A stretch of DNA of 38,798 nt from an uncultured Prevotella sp. Its GTDB lineage: Bacteria > Bacteroidota > Bacteroidia > Bacteroidales > Bacteroidaceae. Location of the stretch: NCBI GenBank assembly GCA_905233985.1, contig CAJOFA010000024.1, positions 1 through 38,798 of the forward strand, read 5' to 3'. Within the stretch, counting starts at the first letter, position 1. Each line of letters opens with the position of its first letter. Under the pieces are notes generated by a model. It ran no database searches and had not been told where the DNA came from. It saw nothing but the letters and a program-made list of their open reading frames with translations. Made by a program: the position numbers and the translations under genes. Shown here piece by piece: positions 7,462-14,429 of the stretch.

Positions 7462-7495
7462 TCTCACATCCGCGAAGCATTTGCTTGATGTGAGA
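7462..7495 (+). terminator. Hairpin directly after the peptide stop
   Basis: TCTCACATC (7462-7470) pairs with GATGTGAGA (7487-7495) over a 16-nt loop, beginning one base after the stop codon. No T-run follows. It may stabilise the short mRNA or work with the next hairpin. Confidence 0.45.
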
Positions 7496-7509
7496 TGCTA
7501 ATATCCCAG

Positions 7510-7541
7510 CCGGGGGCGTGAGCTAAAAGCTCCGCCCTCGG
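7510..7541 (+). terminator. GC-rich hairpin between the peptide and QueC-like genes
   Basis: The arms at 7510-7524 and 7528-7541 pair with one bulged T and one G-U pair around an AAA loop, followed by ATTTATATTT. The stem is strong and the A/T tail modest. It is a probable terminator or attenuator that sets peptide mRNA apart from enzyme mRNA. Confidence 0.6.
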
Positions 7542-7544
7542 ATT

Positions 7545-7552
7545 TATATTTG
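7545..7552 (+). promoter_or_regulatory. -7-like box before the QueC-like gene
   Basis: TATATTTG matches TAnnTTTG and lies 24 nt before the ATG at 7577. The expected -33 TTG is missing because the spacing falls inside the preceding hairpin, so this is tentative. Confidence 0.3.
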
Positions 7553-7576
7553 ATAGTTTAATTATCTCATAATTCC

Positions 7577-8356
7577 ATGCAGAAAAGAATGGTTCATATC
7601 CTCTGGACAGGAGGAATGGAGAGTACATATAGAGTGGTGGAGCTTTCCAAAACAGACTTGTGCATACAGCCACACTACATCATTTGTAAATATAGGGGAA
7701 ACCGGAAAAGCAAAGACTATGAGCTGAGAGCCATCCGGAAGATCACGGAGATTCTGCAGAAGGACAAGAGAACAAAGGCCGCCATTATGTCTCCCATCAT
7801 ATACGATTTCAATACTCAAAGCGCTATAGATTTTTATCCTGACATCAGAGAAGCCGGGGTTATTCTGGAAAACATGAAGGGTTATGTAAGTAGGCAGGAC
7901 CTAATGTTTTCATGCTACGCCAGGCATGAGAACCTGAAGCTGGAGACTGGCGTACGTTTTTCTACTCATGGATCTATAGGCAGAATGATTGACACGTCTC
8001 TCCTTGTCAGTCATCCACGGTATGACGATATACTAATGATTGACCCAGAAAAGGGAAAAGAGGAATGGGCAAGTTATACCATATTTAAGGATTTCTATTT
8101 CCCGAAATCACTATACCACAAAAAGAAGAGCGAAGAGGCAAGTGAGTTGTTAAATGATGGCTATGGAGAAGTATTAAAGAATGTGTGGTCTTGCTATAAT
8201 CCTATTCTTGGAATGCCTTGCGGTCATTGTAATCCTTGTAGATGCGCAAAGATGGAGGGTACAGGACACATGATTCCTTTTATGGGCAACTTGTTGGGGG
8301 CTATTAGATACTGGGTGGGCAAATTGAAAAAACCTCATAGAGTGCTATCCCTGTGA
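7577..8356 (+). CDS. QueC-like PP-loop ATPase (7-cyano-7-deazaguanine synthase family)
   Basis: A 259-residue protein with two QueC hallmarks. An N-terminal PP-loop reads WTGGMES (residues 10-16), where classical QueC has SGGxDS, so the acidic residue is Glu rather than Asp. A C-terminal zinc site has C206 (in VWSCY), C215, C218 and C221 (CGHCNPC), the spacing of genuine QueC. QueC uses ATP to turn 7-carboxy-7-deazaguanine into preQ0 through an amide intermediate. No other queuosine gene (queD, queE, folE) is nearby, and the protein is longer than QueC by about 30 residues at the C-terminus. QueC homologues outside queuosine synthesis are known from antiviral loci (for example QatC). Its place after a Gly-rich peptide suggests peptide modification, an unproven inference. 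The start could also be M5. Confidence 0.75.
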   Translation: MQKRMVHILWTGGMESTYRVVELSKTDLCIQPHYIICKYRGNRKSKDYELRAIRKITEILQKDKRTKAAIMSPIIYDFNTQSAIDFYPDIREAGVILENMKGYVSRQDLMFSCYARHENLKLETGVRFSTHGSIGRMIDTSLLVSHPRYDDILMIDPEKGKEEWASYTIFKDFYFPKSLYHKKKSEEASELLNDGYGEVLKNVWSCYNPILGMPCGHCNPCRCAKMEGTGHMIPFMGNLLGAIRYWVGKLKKPHRVLSL

Positions 8357-8528
8357 GGTTTGAATAACATATTTTGTGTTAATACTAAGTTTTTTATGGG
8401 CGCATTATCCTCGCTGTGAAGCGCTACTGTCCCTGTTTTGTTTTAAAGATAGTTAAATAGTAATTGATTCCGTTCGCTCGTGAGAGTGGACGGCTTCTTT
8501 GATTAGGTGCCACAGGGACATGTAACTC

Positions 8529-8574
8529 GGTCACAGGCAGTGACCTTTCGAGTCACCGCCTGTGACTCGAAAGG
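8529..8574 (-). terminator. Overlapping hairpins downstream of deoD
   Basis: A perfect 13-bp stem (8544-8556 with 8562-8574, 5-nt loop) lies 16 nt past the deoD stop on the minus strand. GTCACAGGC (8530-8538) can instead pair with GCCTGTGAC (8558-8566), and GGTCAC (8529-8534) with GTGACC (8540-8545). The structures exclude one another. This is probably the terminator of the seven-gene minus-strand operon and may also block the plus strand. Confidence 0.6.
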
Positions 8575-8590
8575 GAAGTTTTTGATAGAA

Positions 8591-9298
8591 TCAGACGAGG
8601 GAGAAGGCGACATCCATCATGTGTGTGAAGGAAGTCTGGCGCTCTTCGGCGGTGGTCTCTTCGCCGGTGATGAGGCTGTCGGAGATGGTGCAGATGACCA
8701 GAGCGCGACGACCCAGGCGGGCGGCGTTCATGTAAAGGGCAGGAGCCTCCATCTCGATGGCGAGGACACCCATGTTCTGCCAGCGGTCGTTATGCGGGTT
8801 CTCGGAATAGAAGATGTCCGACGAGAACACGTTACCCACCTTGTAGCGATAGCCCAGACGGTCGCAGGTGTCGGCGGCGCCGCGCAGCAGGTCGAAGTCG
8901 GCAATGGGGGCGTAGGTGCCGGGCAGCTCATACTGCATGGCATAGTTGCTGTTGGTGCAGGAGCCCATAGCGAGGACGAGGTCGCCGAGATGCAGGTCAG
9001 GATGCAGGGAGCCGGCGGAGCCGACGCGGATGATGGTCTGCACGTTGTAGAACTTGAACAGCTCGTAGGTGTAGATGCCGATGGAAGGGATGCCCATGCC
9101 GTGACCCATGACGCTGACGCGTTTGCCGTTGTAGGTGCCGGTGAAACCAAGCATGCCACGGACGTGGTTGAACTCTACGGGATTTTCGAGAAATTTCTCG
9201 GCCATGAACTTGGCACGCAACGGGTCGCCTGCCATGATGACGGTCTCGGCTATCTGGCCTGCCAGTGCACCGATGTGCGGGGTTGGAATGTTACTCAT
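8591..9298 (-). CDS. deoD: Purine nucleoside phosphorylase, DeoD type
   Basis: A 235-residue protein, the usual length of hexameric bacterial PNPs. It cleaves purine (deoxy)nucleosides with phosphate to free base and (deoxy)ribose-1-phosphate in the cytoplasm. Visible motifs are TPHIGA near the N-terminus (phosphate-site His), MAGDPLRAKF, GHGMGIPSIGIYTYEL, RVGSAGSLHPDLHLGDLV, the EMEAPALYM purine/ribose loop, and TISDSLIT with the catalytic Asp near the C-terminus. It is the last gene of the minus-strand run, 69 nt after the small membrane protein. An AT-rich heptad spacer (about 9314-9345) lies in the gap. Its functional link to the peptide-type genes upstream is unclear and may be only positional. 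Confidence 0.95.
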   Translation of the reverse strand: MSNIPTPHIGALAGQIAETVIMAGDPLRAKFMAEKFLENPVEFNHVRGMLGFTGTYNGKRVSVMGHGMGIPSIGIYTYELFKFYNVQTIIRVGSAGSLHPDLHLGDLVLAMGSCTNSNYAMQYELPGTYAPIADFDLLRGAADTCDRLGYRYKVGNVFSSDIFYSENPHNDRWQNMGVLAIEMEAPALYMNAARLGRRALVICTISDSLITGEETTAEERQTSFTHMMDVAFSLV

Positions 9299-9367
9299 AG
9301 TTGTTTTTTTAGTTTGATATTTGAAATTTGAAATTTGAAGTTTTTTTTCTGGTGGAGGGTGGAGGCT

Positions 9368-10009
9368 TTAACCTTTAACCTTTTTACATCGTGACCGGAT
9401 GAAGTCATAGACGAAGTCGAAGTCCTCGTCGCTGACGTAGATGCGGTTGTGGTTGAGCGTCTCGTTCACCTTGATAAGGTGCTGGCTGCGCTTTGCCTTC
9501 ACTTCCTTGACTTTGGAGAAGCGGCTGTAGAGCATGGACCGTGAGCCGGAGATGAGTCCGGCACCGACGGTAGAGGGCCGGCGGGCCAGCAGTCCGACCA
9601 CGACGGTGAGACATCCCATAAGCCGTGCTTTCTTCATCTGTCGCGGCTCCTGCTCGTGGGTGATACCTTCCTCGTCCATCGTGAAGCGCACGGTATAGTA
9701 CCAGCCGTACATGGCGGCGACGATGAGGTAGGCGGGGATGCTGAGCACCAACAGAATGACGAAGACGAGGCCGATCATACCCAAGGAGAACAGGAAGCTC
9801 TCCCATGACATCTCGCCACTGAAAAGCTGGATAAAGAAGACGATGAGCCACGTGATGACTACCGTGATGAACAGCGCCCAGAACACGTCCTGGATGATGG
9901 TGTGCGTCTTGAGCATGTGCAGCTTATAGACCCAGCGGTACTTGCCGTCTGTGCCCTGCTGGATGTGCTCGGTGAACACGGGTTTCTCTGTTGTTTTCTT
10001 TTTGGCCAT
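9368..10009 (-). CDS. Membrane protein of unknown function, two TM helices
   Basis: A 213-residue protein I do not recognise. After a charged N-terminus, two hydrophobic segments follow (about residues 42-62, VFWALFITVVITWLIVFFIQ, and 73-100, LGMIGLVFVILLVLSIPAYL). A cytoplasmic region holds a YTVRFTMDEEGITHEQEPRQ stretch and ends in a basic tail. The order of two helices, a beta-rich region with FTMDEEGI and a basic, structured C-terminus recalls YcxB/PH-like membrane proteins, but that comparison is weak. It lies between the ABC exporter (38-nt gap) and deoD (69 nt) in one operon. A role with the exporter is possible but unproven. Confidence 0.7.
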   Translation of the reverse strand: MAKKKTTEKPVFTEHIQQGTDGKYRWVYKLHMLKTHTIIQDVFWALFITVVITWLIVFFIQLFSGEMSWESFLFSLGMIGLVFVILLVLSIPAYLIVAAMYGWYYTVRFTMDEEGITHEQEPRQMKKARLMGCLTVVVGLLARRPSTVGAGLISGSRSMLYSRFSKVKEVKAKRSQHLIKVNETLNHNRIYVSDEDFDFVYDFIRSRCKKVKG

Positions 10010-10047
10010 TGCTATTGGTGTTTTTTCGGCGGCAAAACCGCCGAACG

Positions 10048-11727
10048 CTAAAGCGTCTTTTCTATGATTTCGTCACACAACTGGCTGACGCTGGGGCGGT
10101 GGGAGATGAGTATCATCGTTTTTTCGGGATAGGCCTCGAAGAGCCTGGTGAAGAGGGTGCGCTCGGTCTGTTCGTCGAGCGAGGCACTGATTTCGTCGAG
10201 CAGCAGGATGCTGCCCGGGCGCAGCAGTCCGCGTGCGATGGCAATGCGCTGCGCCTGTCCCTCACTGAGGCCGGCGCCGCGCTCGCCACACTCGGTGTCG
10301 AGACCTTGCGGCAGGTCATATACGAAGTCTGCCACGGCAACATGCAGCACATGACGCAGCTCGTCGTCGGTGGCGTCGGGCTTCGCTATCTGTAGGTTAT
10401 AGCGGATGGTGCCACTCATCAACGTGTTACCCTGTGGCACGAAGACGAAGTGCGAGCGGGTGGAAGGGGAAACGGGGAGGGTTGAGGGTGGAGGGTTGAG
10501 GGTGGAGGGTTGAGGGTGGAGGGTGATGGTGCCGCTCTCGGGGGTGATGAGGGCGAGCATCAGACGGAACAGCGTGGTCTTGCCGGCACCGGTCTGTCCG
10601 GTCAGCGCGGTCTTGCTGCCTGGTCGGAAGTCGTGAGTGAAGTGCTCCACAATATAATGGTCGCCCGTGGCGTAGCGGAAGGAGACATCGTCGAAAAGAA
10701 CACCAAGCCCGTGAAGACCCTCCTCTTCGCTCCCTTCCCTTGGGGAAAGGCGGGGGGATAGGCTATCGGATGGGGCTTCCGTATCCAGATTCTCCAGCTC
10801 CTCTAACCGGTCTATGCTGGCGGAGGCGTGGATGAGCTGCGGCACCATGTTCAGTAGGTTGAGGATGGGGTACTGTATCTGTCCGACGAGCTGAAGGAAC
10901 GAGGTCATGACACCAAAGGTGATGATGCCCTCCTTCAGTTGCAGTCCGCCCCAGATGAAGGCGAGCAGATAGCCCAGTCCGAAGCTGCTGGCGAGGATGG
11001 TACGGGTGACGAGCGTGAAAAGCGTGCGCCGCTGTATCTTCCCTTTCAGGTCCTGCTGCATGTTGTCGAGTCGGCCCGTTATCCATGTGCCGCTCTCCAA
11101 GGAGCGCAGCACGACATTGTGCTCCATGCCCTCCTGTACGAGCATCTGGATGCGGGCGTCCTGCTGGCGGATGTCGAGCGTCATGCGGCGCAGACGGGAG
11201 GCGATGAACTTACCCAGCACCACGAGCAGCGGCGTGAGCAGCAAGAGTATCCATGCCAGTCGCGGGTCCATGCTCCGCATGAGCAGGAAGGCACCGATGA
11301 GCTGTGTGGTGGTGATGACCACCTGGGGCATCACGGAGGTACAGGCATCGCTGACGGTGTTGACGTCGCTCTCCAGGCGTGACGTGATGTCGCCTGAATG
11401 TAGCTCGCCCTCGAACATACGGCGACGGAACAGCTGTGAGAAGATACGCAGACGGATGTCGTTGGTCTGACGGGTGTTGGCGCCGATGCTCATATAATAG
11501 TAGAGCTGGCGCAGGGCGATGCCTGCCAGCACGACGATGACGAGCATGACGACCATCCAGATGATGTCCTCTGGTCGGCCCGTGCGGATGGTGACGTCGA
11601 TGAAACGCTTGCACATCCACACCATGAGCAGACCGAGCATCACCTGACTGATGCCTGCCACGATACGCACCGCGGTGTTCCACCGTATGCCCTTCGTGTT
11701 ACGCCATATCCACGCGAGGTATTTCAA
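10048..11727 (-). CDS. ABC exporter, fused permease-ATPase
   Basis: A 559-residue half-transporter of the MsbA/lipid-peptide exporter class. The N-terminal roughly 310 residues form a six-helix permease domain. The ATPase domain shows Walker A (GQTGAGKTT), Q-loop (FVPQGNTLM), signature (LSEGQAQRIAIARG), Walker B with catalytic Glu (ILLLDEIS) and the H-loop (ILISHRPS). Between Walker A and the Q-loop, about residues 400-416, lies an in-frame insert (PSTLNPPPSTLP) encoded by a 14-bp tandem repeat. A second odd segment (LSPRLSPREGSEEEG) joins the two domains. There is no N-terminal C39 peptidase domain. It is 30 nt downstream of a PqqD-like gene, with an S26-like peptidase and HprK-like kinase further upstream, which suggests peptide export. 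The substrate is unknown. Confidence 0.9.
   Translation of the reverse strand: MKYLAWIWRNTKGIRWNTAVRIVAGISQVMLGLLMVWMCKRFIDVTIRTGRPEDIIWMVVMLVIVVLAGIALRQLYYYMSIGANTRQTNDIRLRIFSQLFRRRMFEGELHSGDITSRLESDVNTVSDACTSVMPQVVITTTQLIGAFLLMRSMDPRLAWILLLLTPLLVVLGKFIASRLRRMTLDIRQQDARIQMLVQEGMEHNVVLRSLESGTWITGRLDNMQQDLKGKIQRRTLFTLVTRTILASSFGLGYLLAFIWGGLQLKEGIITFGVMTSFLQLVGQIQYPILNLLNMVPQLIHASASIDRLEELENLDTEAPSDSLSPRLSPREGSEEEGLHGLGVLFDDVSFRYATGDHYIVEHFTHDFRPGSKTALTGQTGAGKTTLFRLMLALITPESGTITLHPQPSTLNPPPSTLPVSPSTRSHFVFVPQGNTLMSGTIRYNLQIAKPDATDDELRHVLHVAVADFVYDLPQGLDTECGERGAGLSEGQAQRIAIARGLLRPGSILLLDEISASLDEQTERTLFTRLFEAYPEKTMILISHRPSVSQLCDEIIEKTL
10477..10525. repeat. 14-bp tandem repeat inside the ABC exporter gene
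   Basis: GAGGGTTGAGGGTG is repeated three times (10477-10518) plus a partial copy. On the coding strand it yields a Pro/Ser/Thr-rich insert in frame. Forty-two bases are a multiple of three, so loss or gain of three units would keep the frame, whereas one unit would shift it. Confidence 0.8.
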
Positions 11728-11757
11728 GTTTGAAGTTTGAAATTTGAAGTTTAAAAT
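11727..11757. repeat. AT-rich heptad spacer between ABC and pqqD-like genes
   Basis: The 30-nt gap consists of AAGTTTGAAGTTTGAAATTTGAAG-type units of 7 bp. It is one of a class of heptad spacers also at 9314-9345, 14447-14474, 17100-17127 and 24361-24387. Confidence 0.6.
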
Positions 11758-12030
11758 TTATTCTTCCACGATTCCCACTTTCTCCCATTCCTTCACGATG
11801 CGGTTGACATCGGTGAGGGCCTGTTCATTGCTCACCTCGTACTCCTCCTGCAGCGCATCAGCCAGCTGTTGGGGTGTGAAGTCACCCATCTCAGTGGCTT
11901 TCTTCCACAGGAAGGCAGCACTCTCGTTGAGGCTGATAAGTTTTCCGAAGTCGATAGTCTCGGCGCTTTCGCCGATGATGACATGTTCGCCGCACACCGT
12001 GCGCAGCACAAATCCTTTTTTCTGTTTCAT
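11758..12030 (-). CDS. PqqD-like peptide-binding protein
   Basis: A 90-residue protein when started at the ATG at 12030 (MKQKKGFVLRTVCGEH). A longer frame reaches 12126 but would overlap the upstream peptidase gene, and its extra 32 residues look unlike the family. The body (FGKLISLNESAAFLWKKATE, then FTPQQLADALQEEYEV) matches PqqD-like proteins, whose winged-helix fold (RiPP recognition element) binds leader peptides and hands them to modifying enzymes. The gap to the S26-like peptidase gene is 32 nt. No radical-SAM partner is present, unlike pqq loci. PqqD-like proteins also occur in lasso-peptide loci next to HprK-like kinases and ABC exporters, which fits this neighbourhood. Confidence 0.8.
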   Translation of the reverse strand: MKQKKGFVLRTVCGEHVIIGESAETIDFGKLISLNESAAFLWKKATEMGDFTPQQLADALQEEYEVSNEQALTDVNRIVKEWEKVGIVEE

Positions 12031-12062
12031 AGTTGTTGTTTGTCTTGATGTTTTCTTTATTC

Positions 12063-12503
12063 TTATAGCCACACCCTTCTGTAAACTGCCAGTATCCAAC
12101 GACGGACAGGTAGCAGGGTTCTCCATGCGCGCACGCCCGTACTATTATTATATAGGGGATTCTTTCGTCCGTCGGGGCGCACACGGTAGAGCGCTTTCGC
12201 CACCACGTCCTGCTCTGTGCAGTGCTCCGTGCCGGCGATATTGCCGTCACCCATAAGCGTCAAGTGCCCTGCTGCGTCACGCTGGATGATGCGGTGGATG
12301 ACGTAGCGGTTACCATCTACCCATGCCAGCACGACATCGCCCACCACGACGCGCTCCGTCTTCTTCAGCTCCACGCTGTCACGGTCGCCGACAATGAACG
12401 GCAGCATGCTGTTGCCCTTGACGGGCAGGATGACCTTGCGGCCTTCGTCAACGAGCATTTTGACGTTCTCAATGGCTATGTTGTTGGGCAATGACTTGAT
12501 CAT
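12063..12503 (-). CDS. S24/S26-family peptidase, signal-peptidase-like
   Basis: A 146-residue protein with a GNSMLPF box (nucleophile Ser32) and DVVLAW...YVIHRII (His70 where Lys is found in standard leader peptidases). The Ser/His pair resembles SipW/archaeal-type signal peptidases. No clear transmembrane anchor is visible at the N-terminus; the C-terminal basic stretch (RTLLPVRRWILAVYRRVWL) could be a membrane-associated helix. In this operon it sits between an HprK-like kinase (21-nt gap) and a PqqD-like protein, a set recurrent in Bacteroidales genomes. Leader removal from an exported peptide is a reasonable inference. It is unlikely to be the housekeeping LepB, which is longer and has two anchors. 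Confidence 0.8.
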   Translation of the reverse strand: MIKSLPNNIAIENVKMLVDEGRKVILPVKGNSMLPFIVGDRDSVELKKTERVVVGDVVLAWVDGNRYVIHRIIQRDAAGHLTLMGDGNIAGTEHCTEQDVVAKALYRVRPDGRKNPLYNNSTGVRAWRTLLPVRRWILAVYRRVWL

Positions 12504-12524
12504 GGGTATGGCGGCGATATAACG

Positions 12525-13394
12525 TTATAACGATATTTCCTCATGGCATACCCGTGCAGCATCAGCATCGGGCAGACATTCCAGATGATAGACCTTGACA
12601 TATTGCGCCAGCCAGTCCTCTGTCTGATGTAAACCCTCGGCGATGCGCTTGTCCCACCGCTTGCCAGAGATGCTGGGCACCAAGGCGGCATAGGCTTGAA
12701 TGGACTTCAGAGGACGGATTTTATTGTAAGGTGCCTGACTGAGTTGTACGATGGCACCCAGCGGCATACTGACGTTTCGGTAGCAGGGTGTCTTTCCGCT
12801 CCACGGCGAGCCGTAAACCGTTGCCGTGTCGTTCTCGATGCGCACGACGGGGTTATCGTCGTTCATCAGTTCCGTGCCGGCGATATGTCGCAGCCACAGC
12901 CGCGAGTGGGTACTCTTACCCGTGCCGCTCTTGCCGAGGAACATATAGGCATGGCCATCGCAGCTGACTACCGACGAATGGAACAATGCCGTCATCTTCG
13001 TAGCCGTTGAGAGGGCGTACATCACCATCAGCGCATTGTCTAAGGCAAAGGACCCTTCCTGAACGGGGTGTAGCCATCCCTCTGTATAGTCGGCATTGGT
13101 CTGCATGACACCTGCCAGCTCACCGAACAACAGGAACTTAAAGCAAGGAAGAAGGGAAACGGTGCCCACGATGATCTCAGAGCCGTCGTCGTCTTGGTGT
13201 ATCTCCTGTGTGAAGCCGCTGTCATCCACCTGGTCCACGATGTGAAGGGTAAAGGCAGGCTGTGTCTGTTGGGGCGTTATCGCAAACGGTGTATAGTTAC
13301 CAGGCATCAGCCCTTCCGAGGCTGCCGTCCGCTCGTCGCAGACCACAAAGACATGGTTTGCTACTTGATAATGGTATTCGTTCCTTTTATTCAT
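12525..13394 (-). CDS. HprK-like P-loop kinase
   Basis: A 289-residue protein with a P-loop FLGKSGTGKSTHSRLW (GKSGTGKS, residues 154-161) and an MNDDNPV acidic pair (D179, D180) like the metal/catalytic site of HPr kinase and PEP carboxykinase. A poorly conserved N-terminal domain of about 140 residues precedes it. True HPr kinase/phosphorylase has a distinct N-terminal domain and signature, and no HPr gene is nearby. Homologues called serine kinase of HPr protein occur with PqqD-like and ABC genes; in some lasso-peptide loci such a kinase phosphorylates the precursor C-terminus. The gene overlaps the upstream transporter gene by 8 nt, implying translational coupling. Kinase chemistry is likely; the substrate is unknown. 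Confidence 0.8.
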   Translation of the reverse strand: MNKRNEYHYQVANHVFVVCDERTAASEGLMPGNYTPFAITPQQTQPAFTLHIVDQVDDSGFTQEIHQDDDGSEIIVGTVSLLPCFKFLLFGELAGVMQTNADYTEGWLHPVQEGSFALDNALMVMYALSTATKMTALFHSSVVSCDGHAYMFLGKSGTGKSTHSRLWLRHIAGTELMNDDNPVVRIENDTATVYGSPWSGKTPCYRNVSMPLGAIVQLSQAPYNKIRPLKSIQAYAALVPSISGKRWDKRIAEGLHQTEDWLAQYVKVYHLECLPDADAARVCHEEISL

Positions 13395-14421
13395 GTTGGT
13401 TACTTTTCTTTCTATACTGCCACAGCTCTAATGAATTGACAATGTTCTGCCAAAGCACGTAACAGCCGGCTCCGATGCTGGCAACGGGGTTGAGGTACAT
13501 ATAAGCGACCCAGATGCTCAGTCCTGTGTTCTTCTGGAAGAGCGCCTGTCCGCTGTTCACCTCCTCGCCAAGGGTGCGCCCAATGCCACGGCCGACGGCA
13601 AACTGCACGAGACAGAGCACGAAACTCAGTACAGCAATCCACAGCAGCAGTTCTATGGTGGCGGTGCTGTGCACGATGTTCTTCACCGTGACCCCCGTGG
13701 TGATGCTCAGCGAGACAGCCCAGAGGTAGAAGCTGAGATTAGGCATGGCGGCAATGCGGGCACATAAGCCTTTCACATGATGCTGCATCACCCACCCTAA
13801 CACCAACGGCAGCAAGAGGACAATGGCCATCTTCTCCATAATGATGAGAAAACCGTCGATAAATGACAGCATCCCTCCCCCCAAAGAGGGGTCGGATGAG
13901 GGTTCCAGCAACGGGAACGCAATGGGAATCATGATGGCCGCAGTGACGGACGAGATAATGGTATAGGTAATCATCGTGCTGATGTTACCGCCCAGTTTGC
14001 CCGTGACGACGGGAGCTGCTACTGCTGAGGGGCCGATGATACAGGTCAGCAGGGCTTCCAACAGAAGAACCTGCTGACGGGAATCGCCCAGCCAAACTCC
14101 TTCGTCTGCTGTATTCGTTCCGTCTTTAATCCAGAAGATAGCCCCGACACAGACAGCCACCATCAGCAGCTGTGCCACGAGAACGCCCACATGCCAGCGA
14201 TGGGGACGCATCTGATGGAAATCGACCTTACAGAATGTGACAAAGAGTGTAAGGAAGATAAGAATAGGAAAAATCGTATCGATGATGGGACCGAGCACCG
14301 TTCCTGCCTCATCGAGCTGCGGCACGAAGGCAAAAACGAGATACAGCACCGTACCCACGACAATAGCCACGGGCAGTGTCCAGTCCTTGACAAAACGAAT
14401 AATTCCCTTTCCTTTTTCCAT
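13387..14421 (-). CDS. BASS/SBF-type transporter
   Basis: A 344-residue integral membrane protein with about nine to ten hydrophobic segments, of the bile-acid:sodium-symporter fold (PF01758/PF13593 class). Conserved-looking features are PILIFLTLFVTFCKVD, IIGPSAVAAPVVTGKLGGN and QKNTGLSIWVAYMYLNP; the last resembles the second crossover region of these carriers. An insert, EPSSDPSLGGG, comes from a purine/pyrimidine-skewed stretch near 13875-13905 that looks like a repeat insertion. The gene leads the minus-strand operon and its 3' end overlaps the kinase gene by 8 nt. Members of the superfamily move bile acids, pantothenate, ketoacids or arsenite; the substrate cannot be read here. Confidence 0.82.
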   Translation of the reverse strand: MEKGKGIIRFVKDWTLPVAIVVGTVLYLVFAFVPQLDEAGTVLGPIIDTIFPILIFLTLFVTFCKVDFHQMRPHRWHVGVLVAQLLMVAVCVGAIFWIKDGTNTADEGVWLGDSRQQVLLLEALLTCIIGPSAVAAPVVTGKLGGNISTMITYTIISSVTAAIMIPIAFPLLEPSSDPSLGGGMLSFIDGFLIIMEKMAIVLLLPLVLGWVMQHHVKGLCARIAAMPNLSFYLWAVSLSITTGVTVKNIVHSTATIELLLWIAVLSFVLCLVQFAVGRGIGRTLGEEVNSGQALFQKNTGLSIWVAYMYLNPVASIGAGCYVLWQNIVNSLELWQYRKKSNQHE

Positions 14422-14429
14422 TTCACCTG

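Noticed and set aside
7510..7541. Riboswitch (preQ1/preQ0 type) before the QueC-like gene
   Set aside because: I looked for an aptamer because QueC belongs to preQ0 synthesis. The stem is a simple hairpin, and I could not recognise a preQ1 aptamer with its conserved A-rich tail.
8507..9331. 274-codon plus-strand frame overlapping deoD
   Set aside because: It lies antisense to a clear DeoD protein and reads as Gly/Val/Ala-rich noise typical of a reverse-frame shadow.
10477..10525. CRISPR-like array
   Set aside because: The repeats are contiguous 14-mers without unique spacers and lie within a coding sequence.
11758..12126. 122-codon form of the PqqD-like gene
   Set aside because: The first 32 residues overlap the upstream peptidase gene and do not resemble PqqD; ATG 12030 gives the normal 90-residue length.
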